A stretch of DNA of 64,000 nucleotides from Heyndrickxia acidicola (GTDB lineage: Bacteria > Bacillota > Bacilli > Bacillales > Bacillaceae_C). The stretch lies in assembly GCF_001636425.1 (NCBI RefSeq), contig NZ_KV440953.1, positions 3,778,001 through 3,842,000 on the forward strand. Reading direction: 5' to 3'. Position numbers and translations under genes: made by a program. Positions 44,261 to 53,795 of the stretch are shown piece after piece; the stretch's first letter is position 1, and every line of letters starts with the position of its first letter. The notes beneath the pieces are model-generated. The model saw only the letters and a list, made by a program, of their open reading frames with translations, had not been told where the DNA came from and made no database searches.

Positions 44261-44637
44261 TATCGTCCTTATTTCTCCCCCTAATGATTTATACATTATG
44301 TATATGCTTTTAAGTTGGACTTGCATATGTATTCTCACTAATTTATCTTAGCCGGGTGTAAAAAGGCTAAGAAGGCGAGAACCTTAACCTGCATATTGGG
44401 TGAGGAAAATGATTTACCAGGACAATCGTTTTTTCGCCAATTTCCTTGGAAATATTTTATGAATCGACTTTTGAGGATGAGGGAAATCCGAAAAGTGAGG
44501 GTGCTTTTGGGGAATGAGCATTATTAAAAAAGTGTTGGGTGATGATTCTGTTTATGACTTAAAAGCGGTGGCAGCTCAATTGTGGCAGGTGCTCATTTCC
44601 GAGGGGCCAGCTTGGTCCCTGGCTTACGCTCGTTTTG
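44261..44637. other. Gene-free region upstream of the beta-helix leader
   Basis: Contains an isolated hairpin CTTAGCC/GGCTAAG at about 44347-44371 without a T-run. No gene is supported; a short forward frame at 44514 runs into the 21-bp repeat and is not considered real. Confidence 0.4.
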
Positions 44638-44741
44638 GCATTTTTTTAAAAAGTACCGGTATTCTTTCGCAAAGTTCTTGTATTTTTCTAAAATCACCCG
44701 CATTTTACTTGAAACTCTTTGTATTTCCCTAAAAACGCAAC
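44638..44741 (+). repeat. 21-bp phased tandem repeat, G(T/C)ATTT type (five units)
   Basis: Units starting GCATTT or GTATT(T/C) begin at 44638, 44659, 44680, 44700 and 44721, i.e. steps of 21, 21, 20 and 21 bases. The alternating tails are CTAAAA or TTGAAA types. Unrelated in sequence to the arrays at 24328 and 53923, but with the same spacing. Confidence 0.75.
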
Positions 44742-44823
44742 CTTCTATGTGTATGATGCTTCATCGTGAAGGCTGCCGGCTGCGTGTTATAATAAACCAA
44801 ATAATAAGCGGAAGGATGATTAT

Positions 44824-45504
44824 ATGAGAAAACAGCATTTTCCTATTATTTTTGACTTGGATGGAACACTATTTGACTGTTTGGAACTAACCAACCAGAC
44901 GTTGCCCCATGTATTGGATTCACTGGAAGCAAAGTATGGCGATCGTATCCAGATTCAGCGGTTCAGCCGGTACGAATCCTTTCTTGGTAGGGTAGAGGAG
45001 GATATTTTTGCCGAGCTTTTGCCAGGGGCAAACAAGGAGGTGCTGGAGGAGGCGCAGAAGCTGTTAATAGACATTGAATACAAGCTTATTCCTAAGTCAG
45101 GAAAGCTTTTTGATGGAGTGGAAAAGGTTCTTGAGGGACTGACAGCAAAGGGACATCCGCTTTTTATTGCAAGCAATGGCAGCAAGCCCTATGTCCATAA
45201 GGTGCTGGAGTCTTTCTCGCTGCGTGAGTATTTTACGGGCGTTTATAGTGCCGGCGAGCATCAGACGGGAAGTAAAAATGATCTGGTTGGACATTTGCTG
45301 AAGGAGCATTCCTTGAGTGGCGGTGGTGTGATGGTCGGGGACCGTCATTCGGATATGGAAGCGGGCAAGGTGAACGGGTTGTTTACGGTTGGCTGTTTAT
45401 ACGGGTTTGGTGATGAAGAGGAGACGGCGGGGGCGGATGTGAAAATTGATAGGCTGGAGGATTTAGTTGAAGTGGCAGACAGGCAGGGAAAAGGGACTTT
45501 CTAG
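44824..45504 (+). CDS. HAD-superfamily phosphatase
   Basis: 226 residues; GGAAGGATG lies 6 bases before ATG 44824. The four HAD motifs are present: FDLDGTLFD (nucleophile and acid/base Asp, residues 11-19), the Ser/Thr motif in LFIASNGSKPY, the Lys in KNDLVGHLL, and GDRHSDMEAGKVNG. A helical cap domain (about 20-90) is of the C1 type. Substrate unknown; candidates are small sugar or nucleotide monophosphates. Alone on its strand, with a terminator stem that begins inside its last codons. Confidence 0.9.
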   Translation: MRKQHFPIIFDLDGTLFDCLELTNQTLPHVLDSLEAKYGDRIQIQRFSRYESFLGRVEEDIFAELLPGANKEVLEEAQKLLIDIEYKLIPKSGKLFDGVEKVLEGLTAKGHPLFIASNGSKPYVHKVLESFSLREYFTGVYSAGEHQTGSKNDLVGHLLKEHSLSGGGVMVGDRHSDMEAGKVNGLFTVGCLYGFGDEEETAGADVKIDRLEDLVEVADRQGKGTF

Positions 45505-45535
45505 ATTTTGAAGGGGACTAGAAAGCCCTTTTTTT
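45493..45535 (+). terminator. Terminator overlapping the HAD stop codon
   Basis: CTTTCTAG (containing the TAG stop) pairs with CTAGAAAG, and GGG with CCC, then TTTTTTT. Confidence 0.75.
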
Positions 45536-45590
45536 CTATGCTGTAAAACTCTAGTTCAAAAATCCAATCTCCTGGATTTGCCATACTCCC

Positions 45591-46334
45591 TTAACTATGA
45601 TGCTTGATAAACGCCAACGTACTCTCAATGATTAACTCTTGGTCATGGTCCAATGTTGCCACGTGATAGCTGTTTTTTAACGGGACGATCTTTTTTAATT
45701 CTGAAGAAATTCCGTCATAGATGATTTGCGCATTTCCAGGTGGAACGACATGATCCTCATCCGATACGAAAATAAGGGCAGGACATGTAATGCTGCTGAG
45801 ATTCCCTTTCACTTTTTCCATGAGGTGGTTTATTTCACCGATGGATTTAGCAGGTGTTTTCTCGTATGCGAGTTCAATGATGCCTGGTTTTTTGATATCA
45901 GAGCCGATAGCATCAAGGAAACGGGGGATTTCAGTGCTTGGTGCTCCGGACGTTGCTGGGATGTCGACGGCTGCATTGATAGGAATAATGCCTTTTACTT
46001 CAGGGTGATTTTGGGCAGTGTAGAGGGTGAGCGTGCCTCCCATCGATAATCCCGTGACAAAAATGGTGCCGCAGCGCTTCTTCAGCCATTCATATCCATC
46101 TTCAATTGAGTCAATCCAGTCTTGGTAGGTGGTTTGCTCCATATCTTCGTAATGCGTGCCATGTCCTTTTAACCGAGGGACGCAAACGCTATAGCCCGCT
46201 TTCGCATAGGCTTCACCAAGAGGGCGCATGCTTTGGGTGGAGCCTGTAAATCCATGTGAAACTAAAATGCCGATCTCATTTCCTTCAAAGTAGAAAGGTT
46301 CTGCATTTTGCAGGACTGGATATTTTTCCTCCAT
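45591..46334 (-). CDS. Carboxylesterase/alpha-beta hydrolase (Est30-like)
   Basis: 247 residues from ATG 46334, which has AGGAGG 7 bases upstream; the longer frame is unlikely. Small single-domain serine esterase: oxyanion motif VSHGFTGSTQSM, nucleophile elbow GLSMGGTL (Ser near residue 94), acid in FVSDEDHVVP and His in NSYHVATLDHD. It resembles the B. subtilis YvaK/Geobacillus Est30 carboxylesterases that hydrolyse short to medium chain esters in the cytosol. No operon partner. Confidence 0.9.
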   Translation of the reverse strand: MEEKYPVLQNAEPFYFEGNEIGILVSHGFTGSTQSMRPLGEAYAKAGYSVCVPRLKGHGTHYEDMEQTTYQDWIDSIEDGYEWLKKRCGTIFVTGLSMGGTLTLYTAQNHPEVKGIIPINAAVDIPATSGAPSTEIPRFLDAIGSDIKKPGIIELAYEKTPAKSIGEINHLMEKVKGNLSSITCPALIFVSDEDHVVPPGNAQIIYDGISSELKKIVPLKNSYHVATLDHDQELIIESTLAFIKHHS

Positions 46335-46407
46335 TATCGTTCCTCCTATTTTTAGCTCTTTTTTTAATGCATGTATATATAATTCTAGAAACATGTATGT
46401 ATTCCTG

Positions 46408-46450
46408 TTTGAAAAAGAAAAGAAGCCAGCGCCCACAGACGCTGCCTTCT
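46408..46450 (-). terminator. Terminator of the xyl operon
   Basis: On the reverse strand, GAAGGCAGCG pairs with CGCTGGCTTC (one mismatch) and is followed by TTTTCTTTTT. Confidence 0.8.
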
Positions 46451-46457
46451 TACTCAT

Positions 46458-47834
46458 TTAGATCTTTCTAGAGAGCCTTAATGCTCCCGTTTCTTCATTT
46501 TTATTTCTCAAGTCCAGCTCAATTTGTTCAAGGCTCTTTCCTTTGGTTTCATCCACTTTCAGCGATACGAATACAAAAGCAAGAACTCCCATGAGTCCAT
46601 AGACGATAAACATGGTGCCAATTCCGAACTGTTCGATCAGCTTTGGAAAGGTTAACGAGACGACTAGGTTTGCCAGCCAGTTGACGACGCTTCCAATTCC
46701 CATTCCGATTCCGCGGATGCTGAGAGGGAAGATTTCGGATAACATCACCCAGACAACCGGTCCCCAGCTGAGAGAAAAGAAGGCAATGTAAACGGCTAAA
46801 CAGATCACGGTGATCCAGCCAGCACCGGCAGTATGGCCCATAATAGCGTTTGCAATTCCCAGGACAAACAAAGAAATAGACATGCCGGCATTCCCGATCA
46901 AGAGAAGCGGTTTTCTGCCGACCTTATCAATGAGGCTGACGGCGACAGCGGTTATGATGACGTTGACGACTCCAATCCCCACTGTTCCCAAAATAGCCGC
47001 TGATGAACCAAGTCCCACATTAGTAAAGGTGGTGGGAGCGTAGTAAAGAACGGTGTTGCAGCCAATGATTTGCTGGAAGATGGCCAGGCCTGCCCCTACA
47101 ATCAATGCAGGGCGCACCCATTTTTCTTTTACTTCTTTTAAACCGCCCTGTTCCTGCTCCAATTTGTTAGCCAGTTGAATTTCTTTGATTTCTTTTTCAA
47201 CACCCGCACCTTTTCTCATAAAATTCAGGATCGAGCGTGCTTCCTTTTCTTTTCCCTGCTTTAAAAGCCAGCGGGGACTTTCGGGTAAAAAGAACATTCC
47301 GATTAGCAGCAGCAGTCCGGGAATAAAGGCAATGCCCAGCATCCAGCGCCAGCCTCCTGTTGAGCTGAAGAGGTAGTTGACAATATAGGCAAGCAGAATT
47401 CCTGTCATGATCATTAATTGATTGAGACTTGATAGGGCTCCGCGGATAGCGGTCGGTGCCATTTCTGATAGATACATAGGGACAAGTGTTGAAGCGCTTC
47501 CAACAGCAACGCCGAGAATGACACGAAATAAAATGAGAATTTCGGTACTAGGAGATAAAGCGGTTCCAAGAGCGCCGATGCAAAAAATGGCTGCCGCCAA
47601 CAGCACCACTTTCCGGCGTCCCCATCTGTCTGACAATGGGCCGCTGATGGCAGCGCCTATCATACAGCCAAGCAGTATGGAACTGACAACGATTCCCTCT
47701 GTCCAGGAGGTAAGATGCAAATCCTTTTTTATAAATAAAATGGCGCCGGAGATCACGCCTGTATCATAACCAAATAGTAATCCGCCAAGGGCTCCGAAAA
47801 AATAAATAAGTCCATTATTCATTTTAAATTTCAT
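46458..47834 (-). CDS. xylT: Xylose transporter, MFS sugar porter
   Basis: 458 residues, twelve membrane helices of the sugar porter subfamily. Signatures: GALGGLLFGYDTGVISGA, the loop 2-3 motif GPLSDRWGRRKVV, FLPESPRWLLKQGK at the central loop, FQQIIGCNTVLYYAPT in helix 7 and the matching DKVGRKPLL in loop 8-9. H+-symport of xylose is inferred from position: third in an operon behind xylA and xylB, with the same direction and a common terminator, as in the B. megaterium xyl operon. AGGAG is about 10 bases before ATG 47834. Two 150-base repeats separate it from xylB. Confidence 0.88.
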   Translation of the reverse strand: MKFKMNNGLIYFFGALGGLLFGYDTGVISGAILFIKKDLHLTSWTEGIVVSSILLGCMIGAAISGPLSDRWGRRKVVLLAAAIFCIGALGTALSPSTEILILFRVILGVAVGSASTLVPMYLSEMAPTAIRGALSSLNQLMIMTGILLAYIVNYLFSSTGGWRWMLGIAFIPGLLLLIGMFFLPESPRWLLKQGKEKEARSILNFMRKGAGVEKEIKEIQLANKLEQEQGGLKEVKEKWVRPALIVGAGLAIFQQIIGCNTVLYYAPTTFTNVGLGSSAAILGTVGIGVVNVIITAVAVSLIDKVGRKPLLLIGNAGMSISLFVLGIANAIMGHTAGAGWITVICLAVYIAFFSLSWGPVVWVMLSEIFPLSIRGIGMGIGSVVNWLANLVVSLTFPKLIEQFGIGTMFIVYGLMGVLAFVFVSLKVDETKGKSLEQIELDLRNKNEETGALRLSRKI

Positions 47835-47910
47835 GGTGGTCGGCTCCTATTCTGTTGTGATTTGCCCCGCTCAAAGCGGGAGTCGGTTATTTTTAGAGGA
47901 TCATGTTCTT

Positions 47911-48210
47911 TGTCTAGCTCCAGCGCCTATCGGCTAGCGGATTTCTCCGTCTCCTCCCTGCGATAAGTCAACATCAGCTCGTTCCTCGCTGTGTATCCTT
48001 TATCTCAGTCGAAGACTACGGAATCCGTACACCGATGAACAAGGCGCTTTCGCTTTTCATTGTCCAGCTCCAGCGCCTATCGGCTAGCGGATTTCTCTGT
48101 CTTCTCCCTGCGATAAGTCAACATCAGCTCGTTCCTCGCTGTGTATCCTTTATCTCAGTCGAAGACTACGGAATCCGTACATCGATGAACAAGGCGCTTC
48201 CGCTTTTCTT
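47911..48210. repeat. Intergenic repeat B, two tandem 150-base copies
   Basis: Copies start at 47911 (TGTCTAGCTCCAGCGCC) and 48061 (TGTCCAGCTCCAGCGCC), exactly 150 bases apart and nearly identical. The second ends at the stop codon of xylB. They fill the 374-base gap between xylB and xylT; nothing else is there. A shorter copy is at 41866. Confidence 0.9.
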
Positions 48211-49708
48211 ACTTTTCTTTAAATTCAAATAATCGATGATTGATGGCAGCCGTTTGAGGATAGACCTCTTTGTAGATCTGGTAGAGCTCTTTATAACGTT
48301 CCACATTTTCTGGAATCGGTTCAAACACGCAAGCGGTTGAAAGGAAGACCTCTGCACAGGATTGAAGGGATGGGAACCATTCCAGGCCTGTAGCTGCAAG
48401 CATGGCAGCTCCCATTCCGGGCCCCTGTTCACTTGTTAATTTCATGACCTTTGCGTTAAAAATGTCTGCCTGGATTTGCAGCCAGAAATCGCTCTTTGCT
48501 CCTCCTCCAATGGAGATGACCGTATCCACTTCTTTGCCATTGCTGCGGAATATCTCCACTGTTTCATGAATGGAGAAGACAATACCCTCCAGAACGGAAC
48601 GGGTGAAATCATGCTTTTGATGCGCACTGTCCATGCCCGTAAAAGTTCCCCTGATTTTTGCATCGGCATAAGGAGTGCGTTCGCCTGCTAAGAAAGGGGT
48701 AAAAAGAAGACCATTTGCCCCCAGAGGCGAAAGGGCAGCTGCCTCGACTAATTGATCAAAGCTTTCGTGTTCGGCGAATGTATTTTTAAACCATGTCAGA
48801 CTGTGCCCTGCAGAAAGGGTGACACCCATACTATAGTAGGAATCCGTTTGCCCATGGTTGAATACATGGACCTTGCCACCGTAATCGCGGCTGCTGTCCT
48901 TTTCATAGGATAAAAACACACCAGAGGTTCCAATGCTGCATAGTGCCTGGCCGTCAGATAGGATGCCTGCCCCGATGGCACCGCAGGCATTATCTGCTCC
49001 GCCTGCAAACACCTTTATGTCTGCAGATAGGCCTGTTGCATCGGCGATTTCCGGAAGAAGAGTCCCTGTAAAATCGTCCGGCTCAACTAAAGGCGGACAA
49101 ATAGCAGCAGGGAGCTTAAAGGTACTGAGAATGTCCATGCTCCAGGACTTGTTTTCTATGTCCATGAGGAGTGTACCGGCTGCATCCGAGTACTCTGCAT
49201 GAAGGCCGCCGGTTAAACGGAAGCGCAGGTAATCCTTAGGAAGCAAAAAGACCTTTGTTTTTGCCAAATGTTCCGGTTCATGTTCTTGTACCCACAGCAG
49301 TTTCGGAAGGGTAAAGCCTTCGAGAGCAGGATTTTTTGTGACGTGCAGCAGCTTTTCACCCAAGAGCTGTTCAATTTTTTTACATTGAGCAGTGGTTCTT
49401 GTGTCATTCCACAATATCGCGTTTCGGATGACCTTATGATGCTCGTCAAGGAGAACCAATCCGTGCATTTGCCCGGAAAAGCTTAATCCTTCAATATCGC
49501 CTGGATTCACCTTTGCCTCATCCGCCAGCTGCTTCAGTGCTTGTATCGTTTTTTCGACCCATTCTTCAGGATTTTGTTCACTGTATCCAGGCTTGGGCTG
49601 GATGAGAGGGTACTCCTTCGAAACGGAATGAACAACCTTTCCAGTTTGATCGACCAGAAGGACTTTAACTGAGCTAGTCCCCAAATCAACCCCAATGACA
49701 TGTTTCAT
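48209..49708 (-). CDS. xylB: Xylulokinase
   Basis: 499 residues of the FGGY kinase family; phosphorylates D-xylulose to xylulose-5-phosphate with ATP. N-terminal ATP/phosphate motif GVDLGTSSVKVLLVD, substrate motifs SGQMHGLVLLDE and ILWNDTRTTAQC, the catalytic Asp in FAGGADNACGAIGAG, and the C-terminal FGGY signature region ISIGGGAKSDFWLQIQAD. AAAAGGAG is 7-8 bases before ATG 49708. It follows xylA by 92 bases on the same strand. Normal length. Confidence 0.96.
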   Translation of the reverse strand: MKHVIGVDLGTSSVKVLLVDQTGKVVHSVSKEYPLIQPKPGYSEQNPEEWVEKTIQALKQLADEAKVNPGDIEGLSFSGQMHGLVLLDEHHKVIRNAILWNDTRTTAQCKKIEQLLGEKLLHVTKNPALEGFTLPKLLWVQEHEPEHLAKTKVFLLPKDYLRFRLTGGLHAEYSDAAGTLLMDIENKSWSMDILSTFKLPAAICPPLVEPDDFTGTLLPEIADATGLSADIKVFAGGADNACGAIGAGILSDGQALCSIGTSGVFLSYEKDSSRDYGGKVHVFNHGQTDSYYSMGVTLSAGHSLTWFKNTFAEHESFDQLVEAAALSPLGANGLLFTPFLAGERTPYADAKIRGTFTGMDSAHQKHDFTRSVLEGIVFSIHETVEIFRSNGKEVDTVISIGGGAKSDFWLQIQADIFNAKVMKLTSEQGPGMGAAMLAATGLEWFPSLQSCAEVFLSTACVFEPIPENVERYKELYQIYKEVYPQTAAINHRLFEFKEK

Positions 49709-49800
49709 GCTTATATCTCCTTTTAATGAAGTAAAAAGGGATAGACGGCTGTTCTTAGCGAGCCCTTCAGATCCCTGTGTATATGAAACTATGATACTCG

Positions 49801-51123
49801 TTACTTTCCTGCTTCTTCAAGAAGATAGTGGTTAAGCGTATTTTTCAGCATTTCCAGTCTGCCGGATTGGTTAGTAATGTCTTTTTTATCAATAATATAG
49901 CTTTCAAGTGATGTAAAGTCGGCTTTGCCTGCTACAATATCGGCGCCAATGCCTTCTTTAAAGCTTGAATAGCGATTCTCGATAAAGTCATCGAATACCC
50001 GGTCTTCGATCAGGCGATTCGCCACTTTCAAACCAAGCGCGTAGCTGTCCATGCCGGCGATATGGGCATAAAACAAATCGGTTTCATCGAATGAGGATCT
50101 GCGTGTTTTGGAGTCGAAATTCAAGCCGCCGCGTCCAAGTCCGCCGTTTTTCAGGACTTCATACATGGTCAGAGTGGTTGAATACAGATCTGTCGGGAAT
50201 TCATCTGTATCCCAGCCAAGAAGCATGTCGCCCTGGTTGGCATCCAATGAACCGAGAAGCCCATGTGTTCTAGCCACACGGATTTCGTGTTCGAAGGTAT
50301 GGCCGGCAAGAGTTGCATGGTTCGCTTCCAAATTCAATTTAAAATAGGAATCCAAATCATAGGATTTTAAGAATGCAATCGTTGTAGCCGCATCAAAGTC
50401 ATATTGGTGTTTTGTCGGTTCTTTTGGTTTTGGTTCAATCAGGAATTGGGCATCAAAGCCGATTTCTTTGGCATAATCAACCGCCATATGGAAGAAGCGG
50501 GCGATGTTGTCCTGCTCTAGCTTCATGTCTGTATTCAGCAGGCTTTCGTAGCCTTCACGGCCACCCCAGAATACATAGTTTTCAGCACCCAGTTCTTTGC
50601 CGACTTCCAAACCTTTTTTCACCTGGGCAGCAGCATAAGCGAAAACATCTGCATTGCAAGAACTTGCTGCACCATGCACAAAGCGTGGATTTGTAAACAT
50701 ATTGGCTGTATTCCATAATAGCTTTACATTGCTCGTTTTCATGTAATCCCTGATCATCGCTACAATGACGTCAAGATTCTTATTGGATTCTCGCAACGTA
50801 TCACCCTCAGGTGCGATGTCCACGTCATGGAAGCAGAAGAATGGATTTCCTAGCTTTTCGAAAAATTCAAAGGCAGCTTCTACACGTGCTTTTGCTGCAT
50901 CCAGCCCTTGATGGCGGTTCCATGGGCGAAGCTTTGTTGCTACACCGAATGGATCATTGCCTTCTTCTGTAAACGTGTGCCACCACGCTACAGCAAAGCG
51001 AAGATGCTCTTTCATCGTTTTCCCGGCAACTACTTCTTCCGGATTATAGTAATTGAAGGCAAGCTCATTTTTTAGTTGCCGGCCTTTATAGTGGATGTTG
51101 CTGACATTCGGAAAATACGTCAT
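49801..51123 (-). CDS. xylA: Xylose isomerase
   Basis: 440 residues, the usual class II length. Converts D-xylose to D-xylulose in the cytosol with two Mg2+/Mn2+ ions. Hallmarks: [20 protein letters not shown], catalytic His in [20 protein letters not shown], metal ligands in [31 protein letters not shown] and [23 protein letters not shown] precedes ATG 51123 by 8 bases. First gene of xylA-xylB-xylT, repressed by the divergent XylR, with a readable promoter, operator and cre. Confidence 0.97.
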   Translation of the reverse strand: MTYFPNVSNIHYKGRQLKNELAFNYYNPEEVVAGKTMKEHLRFAVAWWHTFTEEGNDPFGVATKLRPWNRHQGLDAAKARVEAAFEFFEKLGNPFFCFHDVDIAPEGDTLRESNKNLDVIVAMIRDYMKTSNVKLLWNTANMFTNPRFVHGAASSCNADVFAYAAAQVKKGLEVGKELGAENYVFWGGREGYESLLNTDMKLEQDNIARFFHMAVDYAKEIGFDAQFLIEPKPKEPTKHQYDFDAATTIAFLKSYDLDSYFKLNLEANHATLAGHTFEHEIRVARTHGLLGSLDANQGDMLLGWDTDEFPTDLYSTTLTMYEVLKNGGLGRGGLNFDSKTRRSSFDETDLFYAHIAGMDSYALGLKVANRLIEDRVFDDFIENRYSSFKEGIGADIVAGKADFTSLESYIIDKKDITNQSGRLEMLKNTLNHYLLEEAGK

Positions 51124-51155
51124 GTAAGATTCCTCCCTAATTATGTATCTTTTTT

Positions 51156-51169
51156 TGTAAACGGATTCA
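51156..51169 (-). promoter_or_regulatory. Catabolite-responsive element (cre) in the xylA leader
   Basis: On the reverse strand TGAATCCGTTTACA matches the cre consensus TGWAANCGNTNWCA with one mismatch. It lies between the operator and the xylA start, where CcpA would act as a roadblock. Confidence 0.65.
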
Positions 51170-51197
51170 TTAAGTGTTAAAAAAATAATGTGCGATT

Positions 51198-51224
51198 AAC
51201 TTAGTTTGATTGTTAAACTAAGTT
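51198..51224. promoter_or_regulatory. xyl operator (XylR binding site)
   Basis: AACTTAGTTT and its exact complement AAACTAAGTT around GATTGTT; this closely resembles known Bacillus xylO palindromes (TTAGTTTGT...ACAAACTAA). It sits just downstream of the xylA -10. Confidence 0.9.
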
Positions 51225-51230
51225 ATTTTC

Positions 51231-51259
51231 ATACTAGCATGATGTTTTTTTAAATACAA
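51231..51259 (-). promoter_or_regulatory. xylA promoter
   Basis: On the reverse strand: -35 TTGTAT (51259-51254), spacer of 17, -10 TAGTAT (51236-51231). Confidence 0.8.
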
Positions 51260-51358
51260 TATATTTTTTCGAAAATAAATGAGATAAGATAGTAATTATA
51301 TACAACCACTCTACTTATTTGTTTATTGGGTAAACAAACTTCCGCGAGGAGGATAACA

Positions 51359-52558
51359 TTGGATACAGCGGACCAAACCTATATCAAAACACATAATCAA
51401 CGAATTCTTTTAGACCATATTATTCAGCACCATCCTATTTCACGGGCGGATTTATCGAAAATGACCCGGTTGAACAAAGCGACGGTTTCATCGCAGACGG
51501 CGTCTTTAATGGAAAAAGAGCTGATCTATGAAATTGGGACCGGAATATCAAGCGGCGGCAGAAGGCCTGTGATGCTGGAGTTTAATAAAAATGCCGGGTA
51601 TGTTATCGGCGTAGATTTGGGTGTCCACTATATATTGACACTTTTAACGGATCTCGAAGGAAATATTCTTTTTCATGATTATGTAGAAACATCGAATCCA
51701 TCCATCGAATCGATTAAGCCAATCCTGATTGAAAGAATTGAGCTTATTGCGAAAATGGCCCCGCCTTCACCCTATGGCATCATTGGAATCGGGGTCGGCG
51801 TGCACGGTTTTGTGAACAATGATGAGTTGATTGTGTTGACTCCTCATTCCAAATGGAAGGATGTTGAGTTGAAAACGACCTTGGAAAGCCATTTTCATTG
51901 TCCTGTTTTGATTGAAAATGAAGCAAACGCAGGTGCATATGGCGAAAAGCTGTTTGGCGCTATTAAGAATTGCAGCAATTGCATTTTTGTCAGTGTAGGA
52001 ATGGGAATTGGGGTCGGCATCATTATGAACGGCGAGCTTTATCGGGGAACCGAGGGCTTTTCGGGTGAAATGGGCCATATGACGATTGATTTAAACGGAG
52101 GTAAGTGCGGCTGCGGAAACTACGGCTGCTGGGAGCTGTATGCGTCAGAAGGAGCCTTTTTCAAGAAGATGGCGGCATTGAAGAATTTGGACGAGATGAA
52201 TCTGGAGCAAATCAGCAAATTGATTCAGGAGCATGACGGCGAGGCGATGGAGGAGCTGGAGAAATTCGGCTATTACCTTGGGATCGGCCTGACCAATATC
52301 ATTAATACCTTTAATCCGGAAGCTGTGGTCTTACGGAGCAATTTCATTGAATCAAACCCGATTGTCCTAAATTCGATCCAAAATACCATTTCAGCAAGGA
52401 TCACAAGGTATGTCCATCAAAGTCATCAAATTTATCTGTCCCAGCTGCACCGCAATGCCACGGCCCTAGGTGCTGCATCCTTTGTGATTCATCACTTTTT
52501 GATGGAGTCGGATCATGTTTCGTTGAAGCAGGATGCGCGGGCGTTTGATTCTATTTAA
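51359..52558 (+). CDS. xylR: Xylose repressor, ROK family
   Basis: 399 residues from TTG 51359, chosen because GAGGAGG stands 6-7 bases before it; an in-frame codon at 51326 has none. The N-terminal helix-turn-helix (ISRADLSKMTRLNKATVSSQ) is followed by the ROK domain with VIGVDLGVHYILTLL, ENEANAGAYGEKL, SVGMGIGVGIIM, SGEMGHMTID and the intact zinc site KCGCGNYGCWE. It represses xylA-xylB-xylT at the palindrome 51198-51224 and is released by xylose. The divergent arrangement is the classical one. Confidence 0.95.
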   Translation: MDTADQTYIKTHNQRILLDHIIQHHPISRADLSKMTRLNKATVSSQTASLMEKELIYEIGTGISSGGRRPVMLEFNKNAGYVIGVDLGVHYILTLLTDLEGNILFHDYVETSNPSIESIKPILIERIELIAKMAPPSPYGIIGIGVGVHGFVNNDELIVLTPHSKWKDVELKTTLESHFHCPVLIENEANAGAYGEKLFGAIKNCSNCIFVSVGMGIGVGIIMNGELYRGTEGFSGEMGHMTIDLNGGKCGCGNYGCWELYASEGAFFKKMAALKNLDEMNLEQISKLIQEHDGEAMEELEKFGYYLGIGLTNIINTFNPEAVVLRSNFIESNPIVLNSIQNTISARITRYVHQSHQIYLSQLHRNATALGAASFVIHHFLMESDHVSLKQDARAFDSI

Positions 52559-52754
52559 ATGGATGAAACTCGCTTATAAACACAAAAAAGTATGCTATAG
52601 GAGGACGTTACCACGAAGATTGCAGGCGGTCATGAGTCGGAAGATTGTTTCCTTCTTGTACAGGTTTGTTGAATCTGAAAGAGGGGAAAGAAAAGGGCTG
52701 GTACGCTAGGTTAAACGGGGTTGTTTTTTAAATATTCGAGGAGGAGTGGCGGAG

Positions 52755-53738
52755 ATGAAATACCGGGAATTAGGGAATACAGGGCTTCTGGTCAGCGAGG
52801 TTAGCTTTGGGACGTGGGCAATCGGCGGAGACTGGGGAGAAACAAATGACCGTGATGCTTTGAAGTCGCTTGAGTTCGCGATTGAGCAAGGCGTGAATTT
52901 CTTTGATACGGCGGATGTGTATGGGAACGGCCATAGTGAAGAGCTTTTGGCAAAGGCAACAAAGGGAATAGAAGACAGAATCCATATAGCGACAAAGTTT
53001 TGCCGAAAAGGAGATATCCATGATCCGGCGACGTATTCCTATGAAACGGTTCGTTCATATTGTGAGGACAGTCTTCGCCGTTTGAACCGGGAAGCGATTG
53101 ATTTGTACCAGATTCATTGTCCTGCAACAGAAATTCTTCGTGACGGGCAGGTGTTTGACGTGCTGGACAGGCTGCAAAGCGAAGGGAAAATCCGTCACTA
53201 TGGCGTCAGTGTAGAGTCGGTAGAGGAAGGACTGATTTGCCTGGAGTATTCTAATGTGAAAAGCCTGCAGGTGATCTTTAACATGTTCAGACAGAAACCG
53301 CTGGAGAAGCTTTTACCTGAGGCTCATAAAAAGGGAGTCGGCATCCTTGTGCGTTTGCCGCTGGCGAGCGGCATGCTGTCAGGAAAGTTTACGAAGGACC
53401 ATGTTTTTGCAAAGGATGACCACCGCCGGTTTAATGAAAACGGAGAAGCTTTTAATGTAGGTGAGACCTTTGCTGGTCTTGGTTTTGAGAATGGCGTGGA
53501 ACTTTCGGATCAGCTGCGCTGGATAGAAGAGGGACGTCCGTCCATGGCGAGTGCCGCCCTGCGCTGGATATTGGATCAGGAAGAGGTTTCTTGTGTGATT
53601 CCGGGATTTAAAAATCAGCGGCAAATAGAGAGCAATTTGCAGGCGCTGGAGGCTCGGCCGTTTTCGGAGGAAGAGCAAGATCAGCTTGAAGCGTTTTATA
53701 AGGAAAAGGTCGAGCATTTGATTCGCGGGGTTTATTAG
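52755..53738 (+). CDS. Aldo/keto reductase
   Basis: 327 residues from ATG 52755, GAGGAG 8-9 bases upstream; a GTG at 52746 is less likely. NADPH-dependent oxidoreductase with the (beta/alpha)8 fold. Catalytic tetrad visible as Asp and Tyr in FFDTADVYGNGHSEE, Lys in IATKFCRK and His in DLYQIHCP. The C-terminal cofactor loop is VIPGFKNQRQIESNL. The substrate may be an aldose or a small carbonyl compound; the family does not tell. It lies 196 bases after xylR but has its own strong terminator. The gap 52559-52754 holds no gene. Confidence 0.92.
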   Translation: MKYRELGNTGLLVSEVSFGTWAIGGDWGETNDRDALKSLEFAIEQGVNFFDTADVYGNGHSEELLAKATKGIEDRIHIATKFCRKGDIHDPATYSYETVRSYCEDSLRRLNREAIDLYQIHCPATEILRDGQVFDVLDRLQSEGKIRHYGVSVESVEEGLICLEYSNVKSLQVIFNMFRQKPLEKLLPEAHKKGVGILVRLPLASGMLSGKFTKDHVFAKDDHRRFNENGEAFNVGETFAGLGFENGVELSDQLRWIEEGRPSMASAALRWILDQEEVSCVIPGFKNQRQIESNLQALEARPFSEEEQDQLEAFYKEKVEHLIRGVY

Positions 53739-53751
53739 GAAGATGAGTGCG

Positions 53752-53795
53752 GGCTGGCCGTCCCTGGGTGGGATGGCTGGCCTTTTTTATTTGGG
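53752..53795 (+). terminator. Terminator of the aldo/keto reductase gene
   Basis: GGCTGGCCGTCCC pairs over 13 positions (with G-U pairs) with GGGATGGCTGGCC, then TTTTTTATTT. Confidence 0.85.
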
